From contig NZ_MTHB01000063.1 of assembly GCF_002220365.1 (NCBI RefSeq), positions 124,001 to 188,000 of the forward strand: DNA of 64,000 nt. Reading direction: 5' to 3'. The position numbers and the translations under genes are program-made. The notes under the pieces were generated by a model that saw nothing but the letters and a program-made list of their open reading frames with translations, was not told where the DNA came from and did not search any database. Source of the DNA: Caballeronia sordidicola (GTDB lineage Bacteria > Pseudomonadota > Gammaproteobacteria > Burkholderiales > Burkholderiaceae). This document shows positions 1 to 9,145 of the stretch, piece after piece (position 1 is the stretch's first letter; each line of letters opens with the position of its first letter).

Positions 1-1240
1 CCCAGGCATCGGACACGCGCACCCAGCAGGAGCTGTTTTCATCGCGCCGCCCGCGCCGGTCCCAGCGGAACTGCAGCTTCACGCGGCCGAATCGGTCGGT
101 CCAGATCTCCTCGCCCGCCGGGCCCACGACGACCGCCGTTTGCGGCCCGCTCGCTTTCGGCACCGGCGTCACGCTCGGCGCACGATAAGGCACGGACGCC
201 GGTTGCGCGACGAAGTCGAAGTCATAACGTGCCTCGCCACTGCCGCTTGCGTAGCCGCCTTCTTGCAGCCGATAGCGCACGCCGGCGAGCAAATATTCCT
301 GGTTCTCAGACTGACGCGGACAGCGCTCGAGCGTGAAGCGAAAACCGGGCGCCGTCGCGCGCAAGTGCGTATGCGCCTGGGCTCGCGCGTGGCTGGCCTG
401 CTCCTCTTCCAGCCGCATGCGCGCGTAGTGCTCGCCTTCGTCGGCGTCAATGTAGCCACTTTGCGGCACGTACTTCGCATAACTGCCGTGCTCGGCGGTG
501 AGCGGTTGCGCGCGCAGTTGCGACAGGTCCGCATTCGGCTTGCGAAAGTCATAGTCGTCGACAGTACAAGCGCCCGTGCTGATCTGCGCGGCCGGCCGCC
601 ACGCGTCGATGCCATCCTCGTCGGGCAGGGCGAGACGCTCTGGCGGAAGATACGGCAAGGTGGCGTAGTGGGGCAGCGGATCGTGGGCGCTCATGTCGTC
701 GGCGAGGACGAGCACTTGCTGGCCCGCCTCGTGACGAAAGAAGTAATAGATGCCTTCCTGCTCCATCAGGCGACTCGCGAACGCGAAGTCACTCTCGCGG
801 TATTGCACGCAGTAGTCCCAACTTCGATACGTCGCGATCAGCCGCTCTTCCACCGCGAAGCCGTAGCTGCCGAACACCTCGCGCAGGATGCCGGTCACCG
901 GCAGGTTCTGGAAGATGCGGCAGTCGCTGTTGAGCGAGAGATACCAGAGCCACGGACGCAGGGTGACTTCGTAGACATAGGAGCGTGAGGTCACCGTCTC
1001 GCGTCCGGCGAACTCACAGCGCGCGACGTGGCCGCCGAGATGACGCACGTCGCCGTTGGCTAGTGCGATGCGCAGATTCAATGGCTTGCCGAGCAGCGCA
1101 TGCATGTCGATCGACGCGGACGGGCTCACGAGTTCCACCCTGAAGTCGTAAAGCGAAGACAGCGCTTCGTTGCCGTGCAGCGAGCGGAAGCGGAGCATGT
1201 CAGGGTCGAGCGGCGTGTCGGCCGTGATGATGTGATCCAT
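1..1240 (-). CDS. vgrG: Type VI secretion spike protein VgrG (TssI), 3' end outside window
   Basis: VgrG trimers form the membrane-puncturing tip on the Hcp tube and carry effectors. About 413 N-terminal residues are visible, starting MDHIITADTPLDPDMLRF at an ATG at 1240. They include the gp27-like hub region, the motif RESDFAFASRLMEQEGIYYF (around residue 150), which is a hallmark of the family, and the entry to the gp5-like part (EEIWTDRFGRVKLQFRWD) close to the window edge. The frame is open to position 1, so any C-terminal effector extension cannot be seen. The gene starts 10 bp after the tssG stop and is last of the visible operon. The start has no strong Shine-Dalgarno sequence. Confidence 0.93.
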   Translation of the reverse strand, partial: MDHIITADTPLDPDMLRFRSLHGNEALSSLYDFRVELVSPSASIDMHALLGKPLNLRIALANGDVRHLGGHVARCEFAGRETVTSRSYVYEVTLRPWLWYLSLNSDCRIFQNLPVTGILREVFGSYGFAVEERLIATYRSWDYCVQYRESDFAFASRLMEQEGIYYFFRHEAGQQVLVLADDMSAHDPLPHYATLPYLPPERLALPDEDGIDAWRPAAQISTGACTVDDYDFRKPNADLSQLRAQPLTAEHGSYAKYVPQSGYIDADEGEHYARMRLEEEQASHARAQAHTHLRATAPGFRFTLERCPRQSENQEYLLAGVRYRLQEGGYASGSGEARYDFDFVAQPASVPYRAPSVTPVPKASGPQTAVVVGPAGEEIWTDRFGRVKLQFRWDRRGRRDENSSCWVRVSDAW

Positions 1241-1250
1241 GGTGGCTTCC

Positions 1251-2525
1251 TCAAAGATTTAGGGGGCGGGCGCGACGGCTTGCCCGGCGTTCCGGTGAGT
1301 AGGCGAGATCGCCGGCAACGTCGCGGCACGTGCGCGAGCCGAGCCAGCTTGCGAGCCCGAGCGGTTGGTTTGCGGCGCCGAGCGCCGCGCCGCGCATTTC
1401 GCTGGCGGCCAGCATCAGGCGCACGTCCCAGTCCCATTCGATGCCGCCGTAGTCCCGTACCCTTTGCGCGAGTTGGCGCGCGAGTGGCGTGCCGGGCAGC
1501 AGGCTCGCGTGTTCGTCCCGTGTCAGCGGGCCCAGCCTGATCTCGAACTTTCCCTGCGCCTCCCGCACCGCCATGCCGACGATCGCTCCACACCCGAGCC
1601 CGTTCGGCGCGCCGTGGCGTCCCAGTGCAGTGCGGCTGTTCGCGTCGACCATGAGCCACCGCGGCACCCATTCGACGATCTCGACCGGTACGCCGAGCGC
1701 CGCATGCAAGACGGCGCGCAAGCCTTCGGGGTTGCGCGTCTGCCTGACGAAGTGGCCGGCCATGAAGAAGCGGGCGTGATCGGCCCGGGAATCGCGTCGA
1801 CGCAGCGACGGCTGGCCGAGGTGGATCAGGCACGCGAGGTAGTCGTCGAAGCGGGCATGGCCGGCGCGGTCCAGGCTGACCGCCGGCTGGGCATCGGCCC
1901 ACGCGCGGTAGAACAGCAGGGTCAGGCGGTGATGGAACAGGTCGGCGAAAGCGGTGAGAGTGCCGTCGTCGTGATGGCGGGCACGGTCCCGAGCGTATTC
2001 GGTGAGGTGGAGCGGCAGCGGGCCGTTCGGGCCGAACAGGCCGAAGCCGTGGATCGAGACGCGAGGGGGACGGCTTTTGGGTTTGGGTTGGGGGCGGGTG
2101 TCGACGCCCGTGACAAGGCCGATACCCGCGGCGATCTTTCCTTGAGCCTTGGTTTCACCCCTTGCTTCGGACTTGTTGCCAGCCTCTGCTTCTGCTTCTG
2201 CTTCTGCTTCTGCTTCGGCTTCTGTTGATGCTTCCGCCAAGGCCCCGTCATCGGCAGCGGTCGCGGCCTCGGTTTCGCCAACGGTCCCGGCTTCGGCTCC
2301 GACTGCTGCCCCATCGGGCAGCGTCACGCTGGCGACCGTTGAAGGCGCGAAGGCAAGAGATGGCAGTTGGCCGATGCGCAGCGGTTCGTCATCCGGATGC
2401 GATGCGTGGCCGAGACGCACGGGACTGTCGCCACGCGCGTCTAGCCAGCGCAGCAGGGCGTACAGACCATGGGCGTGCGGCGCGTCGGCGACGCGTTGCC
2501 AGAAAGCGGCGATGCGCGCGTTCAT
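1251..2525 (-). CDS. tssG: Type VI secretion baseplate protein TssG with low-complexity insertion
   Basis: TssG (VasB, ImpH, DUF1305) is a baseplate wedge subunit that works with TssE, TssF and TssK. The 424-residue product starts at an ATG that overlaps the tssF stop (ATGA). The family N-terminus (FWQRVADAPHAHGLYALLRW) is followed by IGQLPSLAFAP, and the conserved core resumes at VSIHGFGLFGPNGPLPLHLT. Between them, roughly residues 70-150, lies an Ala/Glu/Gly/Lys-rich segment that includes a run of seven Glu-Ala pairs. That run is encoded by a 6-bp repeat at about 2182-2226. Usual family members pass from the first to the second core with little insertion, so this segment is odd and probably a disordered loop. 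Confidence 0.93.
   Translation of the reverse strand: MNARIAAFWQRVADAPHAHGLYALLRWLDARGDSPVRLGHASHPDDEPLRIGQLPSLAFAPSTVASVTLPDGAAVGAEAGTVGETEAATAADDGALAEASTEAEAEAEAEAEAEAGNKSEARGETKAQGKIAAGIGLVTGVDTRPQPKPKSRPPRVSIHGFGLFGPNGPLPLHLTEYARDRARHHDDGTLTAFADLFHHRLTLLFYRAWADAQPAVSLDRAGHARFDDYLACLIHLGQPSLRRRDSRADHARFFMAGHFVRQTRNPEGLRAVLHAALGVPVEIVEWVPRWLMVDANSRTALGRHGAPNGLGCGAIVGMAVREAQGKFEIRLGPLTRDEHASLLPGTPLARQLAQRVRDYGGIEWDWDVRLMLAASEMRGAALGAANQPLGLASWLGSRTCRDVAGDLAYSPERRASRRARPLNL
2182..2226 (-). repeat. 6-bp microsatellite inside tssG (Glu-Ala repeat)
   Basis: On the plus strand the hexamer TCTGCT recurs about seven times. In the tssG frame it encodes alternating Ala and Glu. It is an in-frame hexanucleotide repeat, so slippage would change loop length without breaking the gene. 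Confidence 0.85.
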
Positions 2526-4396
2526 GCGGTGGGACGCCGGCCGATACGCGCGGGCCACCGCCGGATCTCGCCGCGTTGTAGGGTGACGAGCACGAGTTCG
2601 CTGAAGCTGTTGAGCGACACGTGGCGCGCGAAGAACTGCTCCATCACTGCGCCGAACAGCCACGGGCTCGCGCCCGCGAACGCGAGTTCGTCGATCAACA
2701 GCGACACAGCGACGCCCCGGCCGAACATCAGCGGCCCGGGCTGAGGCAGTTGCCGCGTAACAGCTTCCACCGTGACAGCGCGAATTCCCTCGATCTGGGC
2801 TAGCGCGCCGGGCACGGCGGCGCCGGCATACAGTCCCAGCAATTCCCGCAGCGCTTTCGCACCGCTCGAGGCGTCGAGGTCGGCGAGCGTCAGGTAGTTG
2901 AGCCCGAGATGGCCGATGAGCCGCCATGTCGTGTCGTTCTCCGCGATAGCCGCCCGCGGCGACGTCGGCCCGCGTATCGCCTTGATTGCGGTGACCGGGG
3001 CTGAAATGCGAAGGGTGAAGTCGCTTGCGCTATCGAGTGGCATGGACAGCGGCAGATCACGGTTGGTGCACAGCGTCGCGGCGCCAATGTGGCGCAATGC
3101 TTCAGGAAACGGTGCGTCGTGCTGATCGACCAGCGACACGAACAATTCGCTGCCCACGTAGCCCGAACGCGGTGCGCGCCGACCTTGCGCGGGAATCACC
3201 CGCGGCTCGCGACGCGTCGAAAAATAGCGGCCGTGGTCCTCCGCAGTCGCGCCAAGCGCGCCGTAAAGCGGCCGGAACGCGAGCGACCTGCCGTGTTGTT
3301 GCTCATGCCCGGTAACTTCCGCGACGCTGTGAACCTCATAGTCGAGCGGACGGGTCCGGTCGACCACGAGATGATGCTCGTGCTGCCGCGTCGATACGGC
3401 GATGCGGTCGGTGCGCTTCGGGAACAAGTTGATCGCGGGCGTGCAATGGAGAGCGAGACTGCGCAGATCGACCGAGCGTTCGAGTTCCGGGTCGCTCGTC
3501 TTGAAGAGTATGGTGAGGACGAACGCATCGCCAGAGATGCGTTGCAGCGCCGGGCGCAAGTCGCCGATGCTGAAGAACAGGTAGCGTGCGGGAAACGCGA
3601 AGTACTCGTGCAGCAGGCGATAACCCTGAAACGCGTGCGACGTATGCGGCAGGAGCGCCTGTGTGGCGTCGAAACCCTCGTGGCGGATCGCGTCCGGCGC
3701 CAGCAGCGTACTTTCGCCACCCGACGCCGATGGCGATGCCGGATGACATACCACGCCGACTGTGTCGCCGAGAATGCGTTCAAGCAGCCGGAACGCCTGC
3801 GTCTCGGGACCGCTCAGAAAGAAGCCCAAACGTTCGATTGGCAGTTCGCCGACTTTCGCCAGGAACGTTGTGTCCAGGCGCAGACGCAATGCGCCGCGCA
3901 CCTGGGCGCCGTCATTCATCCGGGCGAGCGGCAGGTCAACGGGGCGGCCGCCCATCCTGATCTCGGAGAGCGTCAGCGGCCACAACGTGACCTCGTGCGC
4001 GGTGCGGAACTCGCAAGGCGTCTGCTCACCGGGACTGAGTCCCGCGCGCATCGGCGTGCCGGTTGGCAGCGTGTAGCCGGCCAGCAGGCTGCCTTCGCGC
4101 AGGTTGGGCTGCATCGCGACGATCGCCATTGACGGCAACGGCGCCAGATAGTTGGGATAAACGATATCAAGCAAGCGCTGCGTGAAGCGTGGGAATTCGG
4201 CATCCATCTTGAGATGGATACGTGCGCTCAGGAAACTGAAACCTTCCAGCAGGCGTTCGACATACGGGTCGGACACGGCGCCGCCCTGCATGCCGAGGTG
4301 GCCTGCCGCCTTGGGGAAAGCGGCCGCGAATTCACCGCCCAGCTCGCGCAGGTAGGCAAGTTCGCGTTCGTAGTAGTCGAGCAGTCGCGCGTCCAT
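2522..4396 (-). CDS. tssF: Type VI secretion baseplate protein TssF
   Basis: TssF (VasA, ImpG, DUF879) is the largest baseplate wedge subunit. The product is 624 residues, the usual family length. The N-terminus MDARLLDYYERELAYLRELG and the segment PYVERLLEGFSFLSARIHLK are characteristic. The gene was started at the ATG at 4396, where the codon overlaps the tssE stop by one base (TGATG), because the frame continues upstream without family similarity. Its own stop overlaps the tssG start. This points to translational coupling of tssE, tssF and tssG. Confidence 0.95.
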   Translation of the reverse strand: MDARLLDYYERELAYLRELGGEFAAAFPKAAGHLGMQGGAVSDPYVERLLEGFSFLSARIHLKMDAEFPRFTQRLLDIVYPNYLAPLPSMAIVAMQPNLREGSLLAGYTLPTGTPMRAGLSPGEQTPCEFRTAHEVTLWPLTLSEIRMGGRPVDLPLARMNDGAQVRGALRLRLDTTFLAKVGELPIERLGFFLSGPETQAFRLLERILGDTVGVVCHPASPSASGGESTLLAPDAIRHEGFDATQALLPHTSHAFQGYRLLHEYFAFPARYLFFSIGDLRPALQRISGDAFVLTILFKTSDPELERSVDLRSLALHCTPAINLFPKRTDRIAVSTRQHEHHLVVDRTRPLDYEVHSVAEVTGHEQQHGRSLAFRPLYGALGATAEDHGRYFSTRREPRVIPAQGRRAPRSGYVGSELFVSLVDQHDAPFPEALRHIGAATLCTNRDLPLSMPLDSASDFTLRISAPVTAIKAIRGPTSPRAAIAENDTTWRLIGHLGLNYLTLADLDASSGAKALRELLGLYAGAAVPGALAQIEGIRAVTVEAVTRQLPQPGPLMFGRGVAVSLLIDELAFAGASPWLFGAVMEQFFARHVSLNSFSELVLVTLQRGEIRRWPARIGRRPTA

Positions 4397-4860
4397 CAGT
4401 CGGCTCCGGGTCCGGCGAGCGTGGCATGCCCGCTGTCGGCGTCGATCCGAGGCACGACGCGGATGTGTTCCTCGCCGTCCGGCGTGCGCCATGTACCTTC
4501 GATAGCAAGCGAGAGAGACGGGTGTTGCGCGTCCTCCGCCCGGGCGATATAGCGAACGTCGATACTGTCCGCCTCGATGCGCGGTTCGAAGCGCACGAGC
4601 GCCTCGCGCACGGCGCTCTCGATCGTGCTTGCGCCGGCCGCCGCGCCGAGCGCGGTGGTCCCGAAATTCAGCACGGAACGTCGTACGTGCGGATACGCCG
4701 CGAGACCGCACGACACTTCGAGCGGAATGCTGTTGAGCAGCCACCCGAGGTCGCGCAGAATCGGATCGCGCGCCCGCGTGTGCGCCTCGTCGCTGCCGGT
4801 CAGTCGATCGAGCAGCGACGCGCGTGCACCGGAAGGAGGCCGGCTCACGCGCGGCTCCAT
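4396..4860 (-). CDS. tssE: Type VI secretion baseplate protein TssE (gp25-like)
   Basis: TssE is the gp25-like component of the baseplate that helps start sheath assembly. The 154-residue product contains LLDRLTG near the N-terminus, the segment RDLGWLLNS and the signature SVLNFGTTAL in the middle, then an IESAVREALVRFEPRI helix typical of gp25 proteins. The ATG at 4860 lies 40 bp after the hcp stop. Upstream in-frame starts would lie inside hcp and were rejected. The ribosome binding site is weak. Confidence 0.92.
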   Translation of the reverse strand: MEPRVSRPPSGARASLLDRLTGSDEAHTRARDPILRDLGWLLNSIPLEVSCGLAAYPHVRRSVLNFGTTALGAAAGASTIESAVREALVRFEPRIEADSIDVRYIARAEDAQHPSLSLAIEGTWRTPDGEEHIRVVPRIDADSGHATLAGPGAD

Positions 4861-4900
4861 GAACGGACGGCACGCACCGGACGGAAGGGGGCATTCATGC

Positions 4901-5383
4901 TCAAACCTCGCGGTTTTCCTTGATGTCCCAGCCGAGGATGCTCTCGCCACCCTTCGTACCCTGGTCGGTCTGCTCCCAGTATTGCTTGCGCACCTTCGCC
5001 GCCTGGAAGGCATAGTTCACCTTTACCGCTTCCGATCCCTTGTCCGCGCCCTGCAGGACCGACGTGACAAGCACTTCCGAGAGCGTGATGCGAAGGTATT
5101 CGATCTGCGTGCCACCCGCCTTGCATACCGAGATCTCGACCTTCGGCAAATGCCGGCCGTTCGCGCAGTACTTCAAAACAGCAGGCGCGGCCTTGTCCAT
5201 GAACGTCTCGACCATCAGGTCGTTGAAGCTCACCTTGCCGATACCGCCGCCGCTTCCCGTCGACATGCTGCCGGGTTGAGCCGCACCCCAGGAATACGAC
5301 TGGATATCGATCCAGCCCTTGTGGTTCGCGTCCTTCGATTCGCCGGTCACGCCGTCTACGCGCATGTACATATCTACTGACAT
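4901..5383 (-). CDS. hcp: Hcp tube protein of the type VI secretion system (TssD)
   Basis: Hcp forms hexameric rings that stack into the inner tube and acts as exported substrate and effector chaperone. The product is 160 residues, normal for Hcp1-type proteins. It opens MSVDMYMRVDGVTGES, has KGWIDIQSYSWG near residue 22, and ends with GWDIKENREV. A strong Shine-Dalgarno sequence (GAGGAGG) lies 7 bases before the ATG, the best in this operon, which fits the large amount of Hcp needed. It lies between tssC and tssE. Confidence 0.96.
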   Translation of the reverse strand: MSVDMYMRVDGVTGESKDANHKGWIDIQSYSWGAAQPGSMSTGSGGGIGKVSFNDLMVETFMDKAAPAVLKYCANGRHLPKVEISVCKAGGTQIEYLRITLSEVLVTSVLQGADKGSEAVKVNYAFQAAKVRKQYWEQTDQGTKGGESILGWDIKENREV

Positions 5384-5416
5384 GGTCCATCCTCCTCGTT
5401 GTGTTGCTGATTGAAA

Positions 5417-6925
5417 TTAACGACTTGATTGCAATGCGGGAACCGCGGGCTGCCCATGAGTGAGCGCAGGCAAGCGCGACACGAGTCGCAGCGACACCGT
5501 CAGCCCTTCGAGCTGGTAATGCGGCCGCAGGAAGAACTTGGCGCCGTAAAAGCCTGGATTGCCCTCGACTTCCTCAACCACCACGTGCGCTGCCGCCAGT
5601 GGTTTCCTCGCCTTCGTGTCCTGCGACGAATTGACGGGGTCGCCATCGACGTAGTTCATGATCCAGTTGTTGAGCCACGCCTCCATCTCGCCGCGTTCCC
5701 TGAACGAGCCGACCTTGTCGCGCACGATGCACTTCAGGTAGTGCGCGAAGCGGCAGCAGGCGAAGAGATACGGCAAGCGAGCGGCGAGCCGCGCGTTGTC
5801 GGTAGCGGTCGGATCGTGGTATTCAGCGGGCTTTTGCAGCGATTGCGCGCCGATGAACGCGGCGAAGTTCGAGTTCTTGCGATGCACGAACGGCATGAAT
5901 CCATTGCGCGCAAGCTCGGCCTCACGCCGGTCGCTGATGGCGATCTCGGTCGGGCATTTCATGTCGACGCCACCGTCGTCGGTCGGGAACGAGTGCGTGG
6001 GCAGGCCCTCGACGGCACCACCCGATTCGACGCCGCGAATCGACGTGCACCAGCCGTAGTGCTTGAACGACCGGTTGATGTTGGCCGCCATGGCGTAGGC
6101 CGAGTTGATCCACGAATAGCGCTCGTGGTTGCTGCCGTCGGTGTCTTCCTCGAAGTCGAACGCGTCGACGGGATTCTCGCGTGCGCCATACGGCAAGCGC
6201 GCAAGAAAACGCGGCATGGTCAATGCCAGGTACCGCGAATCATCCGATTCGCGCAGATGGCGCCACGCGGCGTACTCGCTGTTCTGGAAGATCTTGGTCA
6301 GATCACGCGGGTTCGACAGTTCCTGCCACGACTCCATTTGCATCACCGCGGGCGAGGCGCCCGTCACGAACGGGCAATGCGCCGCCGCGGCGATCTTTGC
6401 GAGTTCGCCGAGCATCTCGACATCGGGCGGGCTGTGGTCGAAGTAATAGTCGCCGACGAGGCAACCAAGCGGTTCGCCGCCGAACTGCCCATATTCTTCC
6501 TCGTAGACCTTCTTGAAGAGTGGGCTCTGGTCCCACGCGACGCCCTTGTAGCGCTTGAGCATGCGTCCGATTTCCTTCTTTGTGATCGGCATGCAGCGGA
6601 TCTTCAGCAGCGAATCGGTCTCGGTGTTGTTGACGAGATAGTGCAGCCCGCGCCACGACGATTCGAGTTTCTGGAACGTCTCGTCGTGGATGATGGTGTT
6701 GATCTGCGTCGAAAGCTTGCGGTCGATTTCCGCGATGATCGCGCGGATGGTTTCGTAGGCGTCGTTGGACATGACGACCGCATTCTCGAGCGCCTGGAAC
6801 GCGAGCGTACGCACGGCGCCGTCGATCGCTTCTTGCGCCTGTTCAGTGCGCGGGTTGAACTCGCGGATCAGGACTGCGGAAAAGGCTTCGGCATCTTCCC
6901 GTTCGATGACATTTGCATGATTCAT
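5417..6925 (-). CDS. tssC: Type VI secretion contractile sheath large subunit TssC
   Basis: TssC (VipB) together with TssB builds the contractile sheath. The product is 502 residues, as expected. Family segments include KLESSWRGLHYLVNNTETD around residue 90, LGCLVGDYYFDHSPPDVEML, SWQELSNPRDLTKIF, and C-terminal MNYVDGDPVNSSQ. The ATG at 6925 follows a Shine-Dalgarno AGGAG; longer in-frame extensions lack family similarity. The gene lies 37 bp downstream of tssB and 33 bp before hcp. Confidence 0.96.
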   Translation of the reverse strand: MNHANVIEREDAEAFSAVLIREFNPRTEQAQEAIDGAVRTLAFQALENAVVMSNDAYETIRAIIAEIDRKLSTQINTIIHDETFQKLESSWRGLHYLVNNTETDSLLKIRCMPITKKEIGRMLKRYKGVAWDQSPLFKKVYEEEYGQFGGEPLGCLVGDYYFDHSPPDVEMLGELAKIAAAAHCPFVTGASPAVMQMESWQELSNPRDLTKIFQNSEYAAWRHLRESDDSRYLALTMPRFLARLPYGARENPVDAFDFEEDTDGSNHERYSWINSAYAMAANINRSFKHYGWCTSIRGVESGGAVEGLPTHSFPTDDGGVDMKCPTEIAISDRREAELARNGFMPFVHRKNSNFAAFIGAQSLQKPAEYHDPTATDNARLAARLPYLFACCRFAHYLKCIVRDKVGSFRERGEMEAWLNNWIMNYVDGDPVNSSQDTKARKPLAAAHVVVEEVEGNPGFYGAKFFLRPHYQLEGLTVSLRLVSRLPALTHGQPAVPALQSSR

Positions 6926-6962
6926 TGACGATGCTCCTGACTGTTCAAGGTGATTGCCGCGT

Positions 6963-7517
6963 TCATTTCCCTTCCTCCTTTTTTTCTTCCATTCCGGAGC
7001 CTCGGGCTTTCGGGGCACCGGTGAGCGCGGCGAGCAGCTTTGGATTGGCGAGCGCCTGCGCGATCAGCTCTTCCGCGCGGCTCTTGCCGTCCATGTAGGA
7101 GAGCAGGTTCGACAACTGCGAGCGTGCCTGCAGCAACTGGTCGAGCGCAGGAATCTGGCGCGCGATGCTCGCCGGCGAGAAGTCGTCGATGCTCTCGAAG
7201 CGCAGGTCGACGGCGAGGTGTCCCTCGCCTGCGATGTCGTTCTTTACGTTCATCGCGACGCGCGGTTCAATGGCCTTGAGCCGTTCGTCGAAATTGTCGA
7301 TGTCGATTTCCAGGAAGCGGCGTTGCTCGAATTCGGGCAAAGGTTTCTCCGACTGTCCCGCGAGATCGGCGACGACGCCCATCACGAACGGGATCTCGAC
7401 CTTGCGCTCGCTGCCGTAGAGTTCGACGTCGTATTCGATCTGCACGCGCGGCGCGCGGTTGCGGGCGATGAACTTCTGCCCGGTCGCCTGCTTTGCCGAT
7501 AGGGTGTCCTTTGCCAT
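6963..7517 (-). CDS. tssB: Type VI secretion contractile sheath small subunit TssB
   Basis: TssB (VipA) pairs with TssC in the sheath. The product is 184 residues, slightly longer than the usual 160-170 because of a charged tail ending KKEEGK. Family features are the N-terminal NRAPRVQIEYDVE, VMGVVADLAGQ, and the helix RSQLSNLLSYMDGKSRAEEL. The ATG at 7517 has a GGGAGAG ribosome site. It lies 44 bp after tssA. Confidence 0.95.
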   Translation of the reverse strand: MAKDTLSAKQATGQKFIARNRAPRVQIEYDVELYGSERKVEIPFVMGVVADLAGQSEKPLPEFEQRRFLEIDIDNFDERLKAIEPRVAMNVKNDIAGEGHLAVDLRFESIDDFSPASIARQIPALDQLLQARSQLSNLLSYMDGKSRAEELIAQALANPKLLAALTGAPKARGSGMEEKKEEGK

Positions 7518-7561
7518 CGTGGTGCTCTCCCTGAAGTTGTCGGTTGATTGCGTTGTCGCGC

Positions 7562-8596
7562 TCAGCCAGTCCGGCCGGCAAGCGCTTCGATCTGCGGCAG
7601 GGCCTCGGGCACCATGTCGCGGACGATGTCGTGGAAATTCATCTGCAACAGGCGCTGGGCCCGCCGGATCAAGAGCGGCGCCGGATGCGCGGGCTCCGCG
7701 GCTTCGAGGTAGGCGCAGACTTGATCGAGCGCGCGCACGGCGTCGGCGCGCGAGCCGAGCGTGCCTGTTTGTGCGGCCGCCACCGGCACGAACGCCGGTT
7801 CGGAACGTTCTCCGATACGTTGTCCGAAACGTTGTCCGTTAGGTTCGATGTGCTCTGCGCGCCCGGACGCCGCCGCTTCCGGCTCGCGCATGGCCTCGGC
7901 CACGATGCGCAACATGCCGGTTACGGCGCTCGAGTCAGGCACCCACGATGCATCGAGCATCGTGGCGACGCGCGACTCGGTCCGCTTGATCATGCCGAGC
8001 AGCGTGTGGACGATGCCAAGCTCGGCATGCGCGGCCTTGAGCGCCGAGCGCAGCGCCGCAGCGTCTTCGAGCGGAGCGGGCAGGATCGTGCGTGTTGTGC
8101 CGTTCGCAAGCAACGTAGCGGCGTCGCCCAACGTGATGGCGCCGGTTTGCACATGCAGCAACGTGGCGTTGCGCAGGCTGGCTCCAAGCGTCTGTGCATC
8201 GGTCAGCGACGCGAGCGCGTTGACGCGCGCCATGGGGTCGGATTCACCGGCTGATTCGACTTGCGGATGAACCTCGTCCCAGTGCCGCTCGAGCGCGTCA
8301 GCGGCGAGCGCGAGACCGTTCGCGTAGCCTGCGAGCCCGTCGATCTCCGTCCAGGCAAGCGTCAGCAGCGCGATCACGCGCAGGTCAGTGGTGCGTTCGA
8401 GCAGGCGCGTGGCTTGCCGCTCCACCTGTCGCCAGTCGGGCGGGACGGCTGCGATCACGGCGTCGCCAAACTGTTGTTCGCGCTTGCTGATCGCCGCCTG
8501 CTGCAATTCGATGAACGCCGTGTCGTACTCAAGATTGGCGCCGCACGGGTGCGTCGGGGCTGGCTCGTTTGAGGCGCGAACCGCTGCGTATTCCAT
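7562..8596 (-). CDS. tssA: Type VI secretion protein TssA (ImpA N-terminal domain)
   Basis: TssA proteins help prime or cap tube and sheath assembly. The 344-residue product has an ImpA-type N-terminal domain (about residues 10-130, with PCGANLEYD and PPDWRQVERQA) and ends in PLLIRRAQRLLQMNFHDIVR, which is characteristic of the C-terminal part of this TssA class. I chose the ATG at 8596 because GGAAAAG precedes it at good distance; a GTG at 8608 in frame is an alternative. A short linker with a 12-bp DNA repeat (about 7806-7835) separates the middle and C-terminal parts. First gene of the visible operon. Confidence 0.9.
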   Translation of the reverse strand: MEYAAVRASNEPAPTHPCGANLEYDTAFIELQQAAISKREQQFGDAVIAAVPPDWRQVERQATRLLERTTDLRVIALLTLAWTEIDGLAGYANGLALAADALERHWDEVHPQVESAGESDPMARVNALASLTDAQTLGASLRNATLLHVQTGAITLGDAATLLANGTTRTILPAPLEDAAALRSALKAAHAELGIVHTLLGMIKRTESRVATMLDASWVPDSSAVTGMLRIVAEAMREPEAAASGRAEHIEPNGQRFGQRIGERSEPAFVPVAAAQTGTLGSRADAVRALDQVCAYLEAAEPAHPAPLLIRRAQRLLQMNFHDIVRDMVPEALPQIEALAGRTG

Positions 8597-8654
8597 AAGC
8601 TTTTCCACGTCTATTTCGTCGCCGCCGTTAATCGGGTAAGCCGCTCTTTTAAGA

Positions 8655-8691
8655 CTTAATTGGATACTTCTTAATTCGTCATCTCTTAATT
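8655..8691. promoter_or_regulatory. Three phased CTTAATT heptamers upstream of the secretion operon
   Basis: The heptamer CTTAATT occurs at 8655-8661, 8670-8676 and 8685-8691, a perfect 15-bp period with different spacers. The array lies 59 to 95 bp upstream of the tssA ATG (8596), where regulator sites of the operon would be expected. This is an observation of sequence; the bound protein, if any, is unknown. Confidence 0.5.
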
Positions 8692-9145
8692 CACTATTTT
8701 AAGATCACAATTTTTTCAAGCCCCGCCGGCTATTCCTATTCGTTAATCCAGCGCTTTTTCAGATGCATTGAGACGTTTCTTGAGTCAACGTCTTTGCAAC
8801 AGGCGTGTTTTTGCAAGCCGATGCGCGTGGCGGCGTGGGTAAAACGATTCGTATTGGATGCGAAGTAGTAGGATGCGTAATAATTAGTTCGAGGTGATAT
8901 TAATGCGATTGTTTTGGTAATGCAAGCCGCATGAGCGCACTGTTTCAATTCGGCATGCAAAATGACTTGGCGATTTAATGATTGCTTCTGGTTATTCACA
9001 ATTATCGTTGAAGGCAAGCGCTAAAATAAACTATTCAGTTGATGTTTCTCCCCGAATCTCAATTCCGGCATATCGTGCTTAACGTCGACTCAAAAGGCGT
9101 AACTGTTGAATTGATGTCAATGAGAGCGGGCCGCAACGGCTGCGC
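8692..9145. other. AT-rich intergenic stretch
   Basis: This stretch is clearly richer in A and T than the neighbouring genes. Open frames in it are short and have no recognisable family. It probably contains the promoter of the secretion operon and the margin of an old insertion, but I could not place a -35/-10 pair or a sigma-54 site with confidence. Confidence 0.4.

Noticed and set aside
4860..5013. N-terminal extension of TssE
   Set aside because: The extra codons lie inside hcp and do not resemble gp25 proteins.
5429..6928. 499-residue open frame opposite tssC
   Set aside because: Antisense shadow of a conserved sheath gene; no recognisable domain.
8700..9000. Sigma-54 promoter for the secretion operon
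   Set aside because: No GG-N10-GC pair with adequate match was found on the minus strand by eye.
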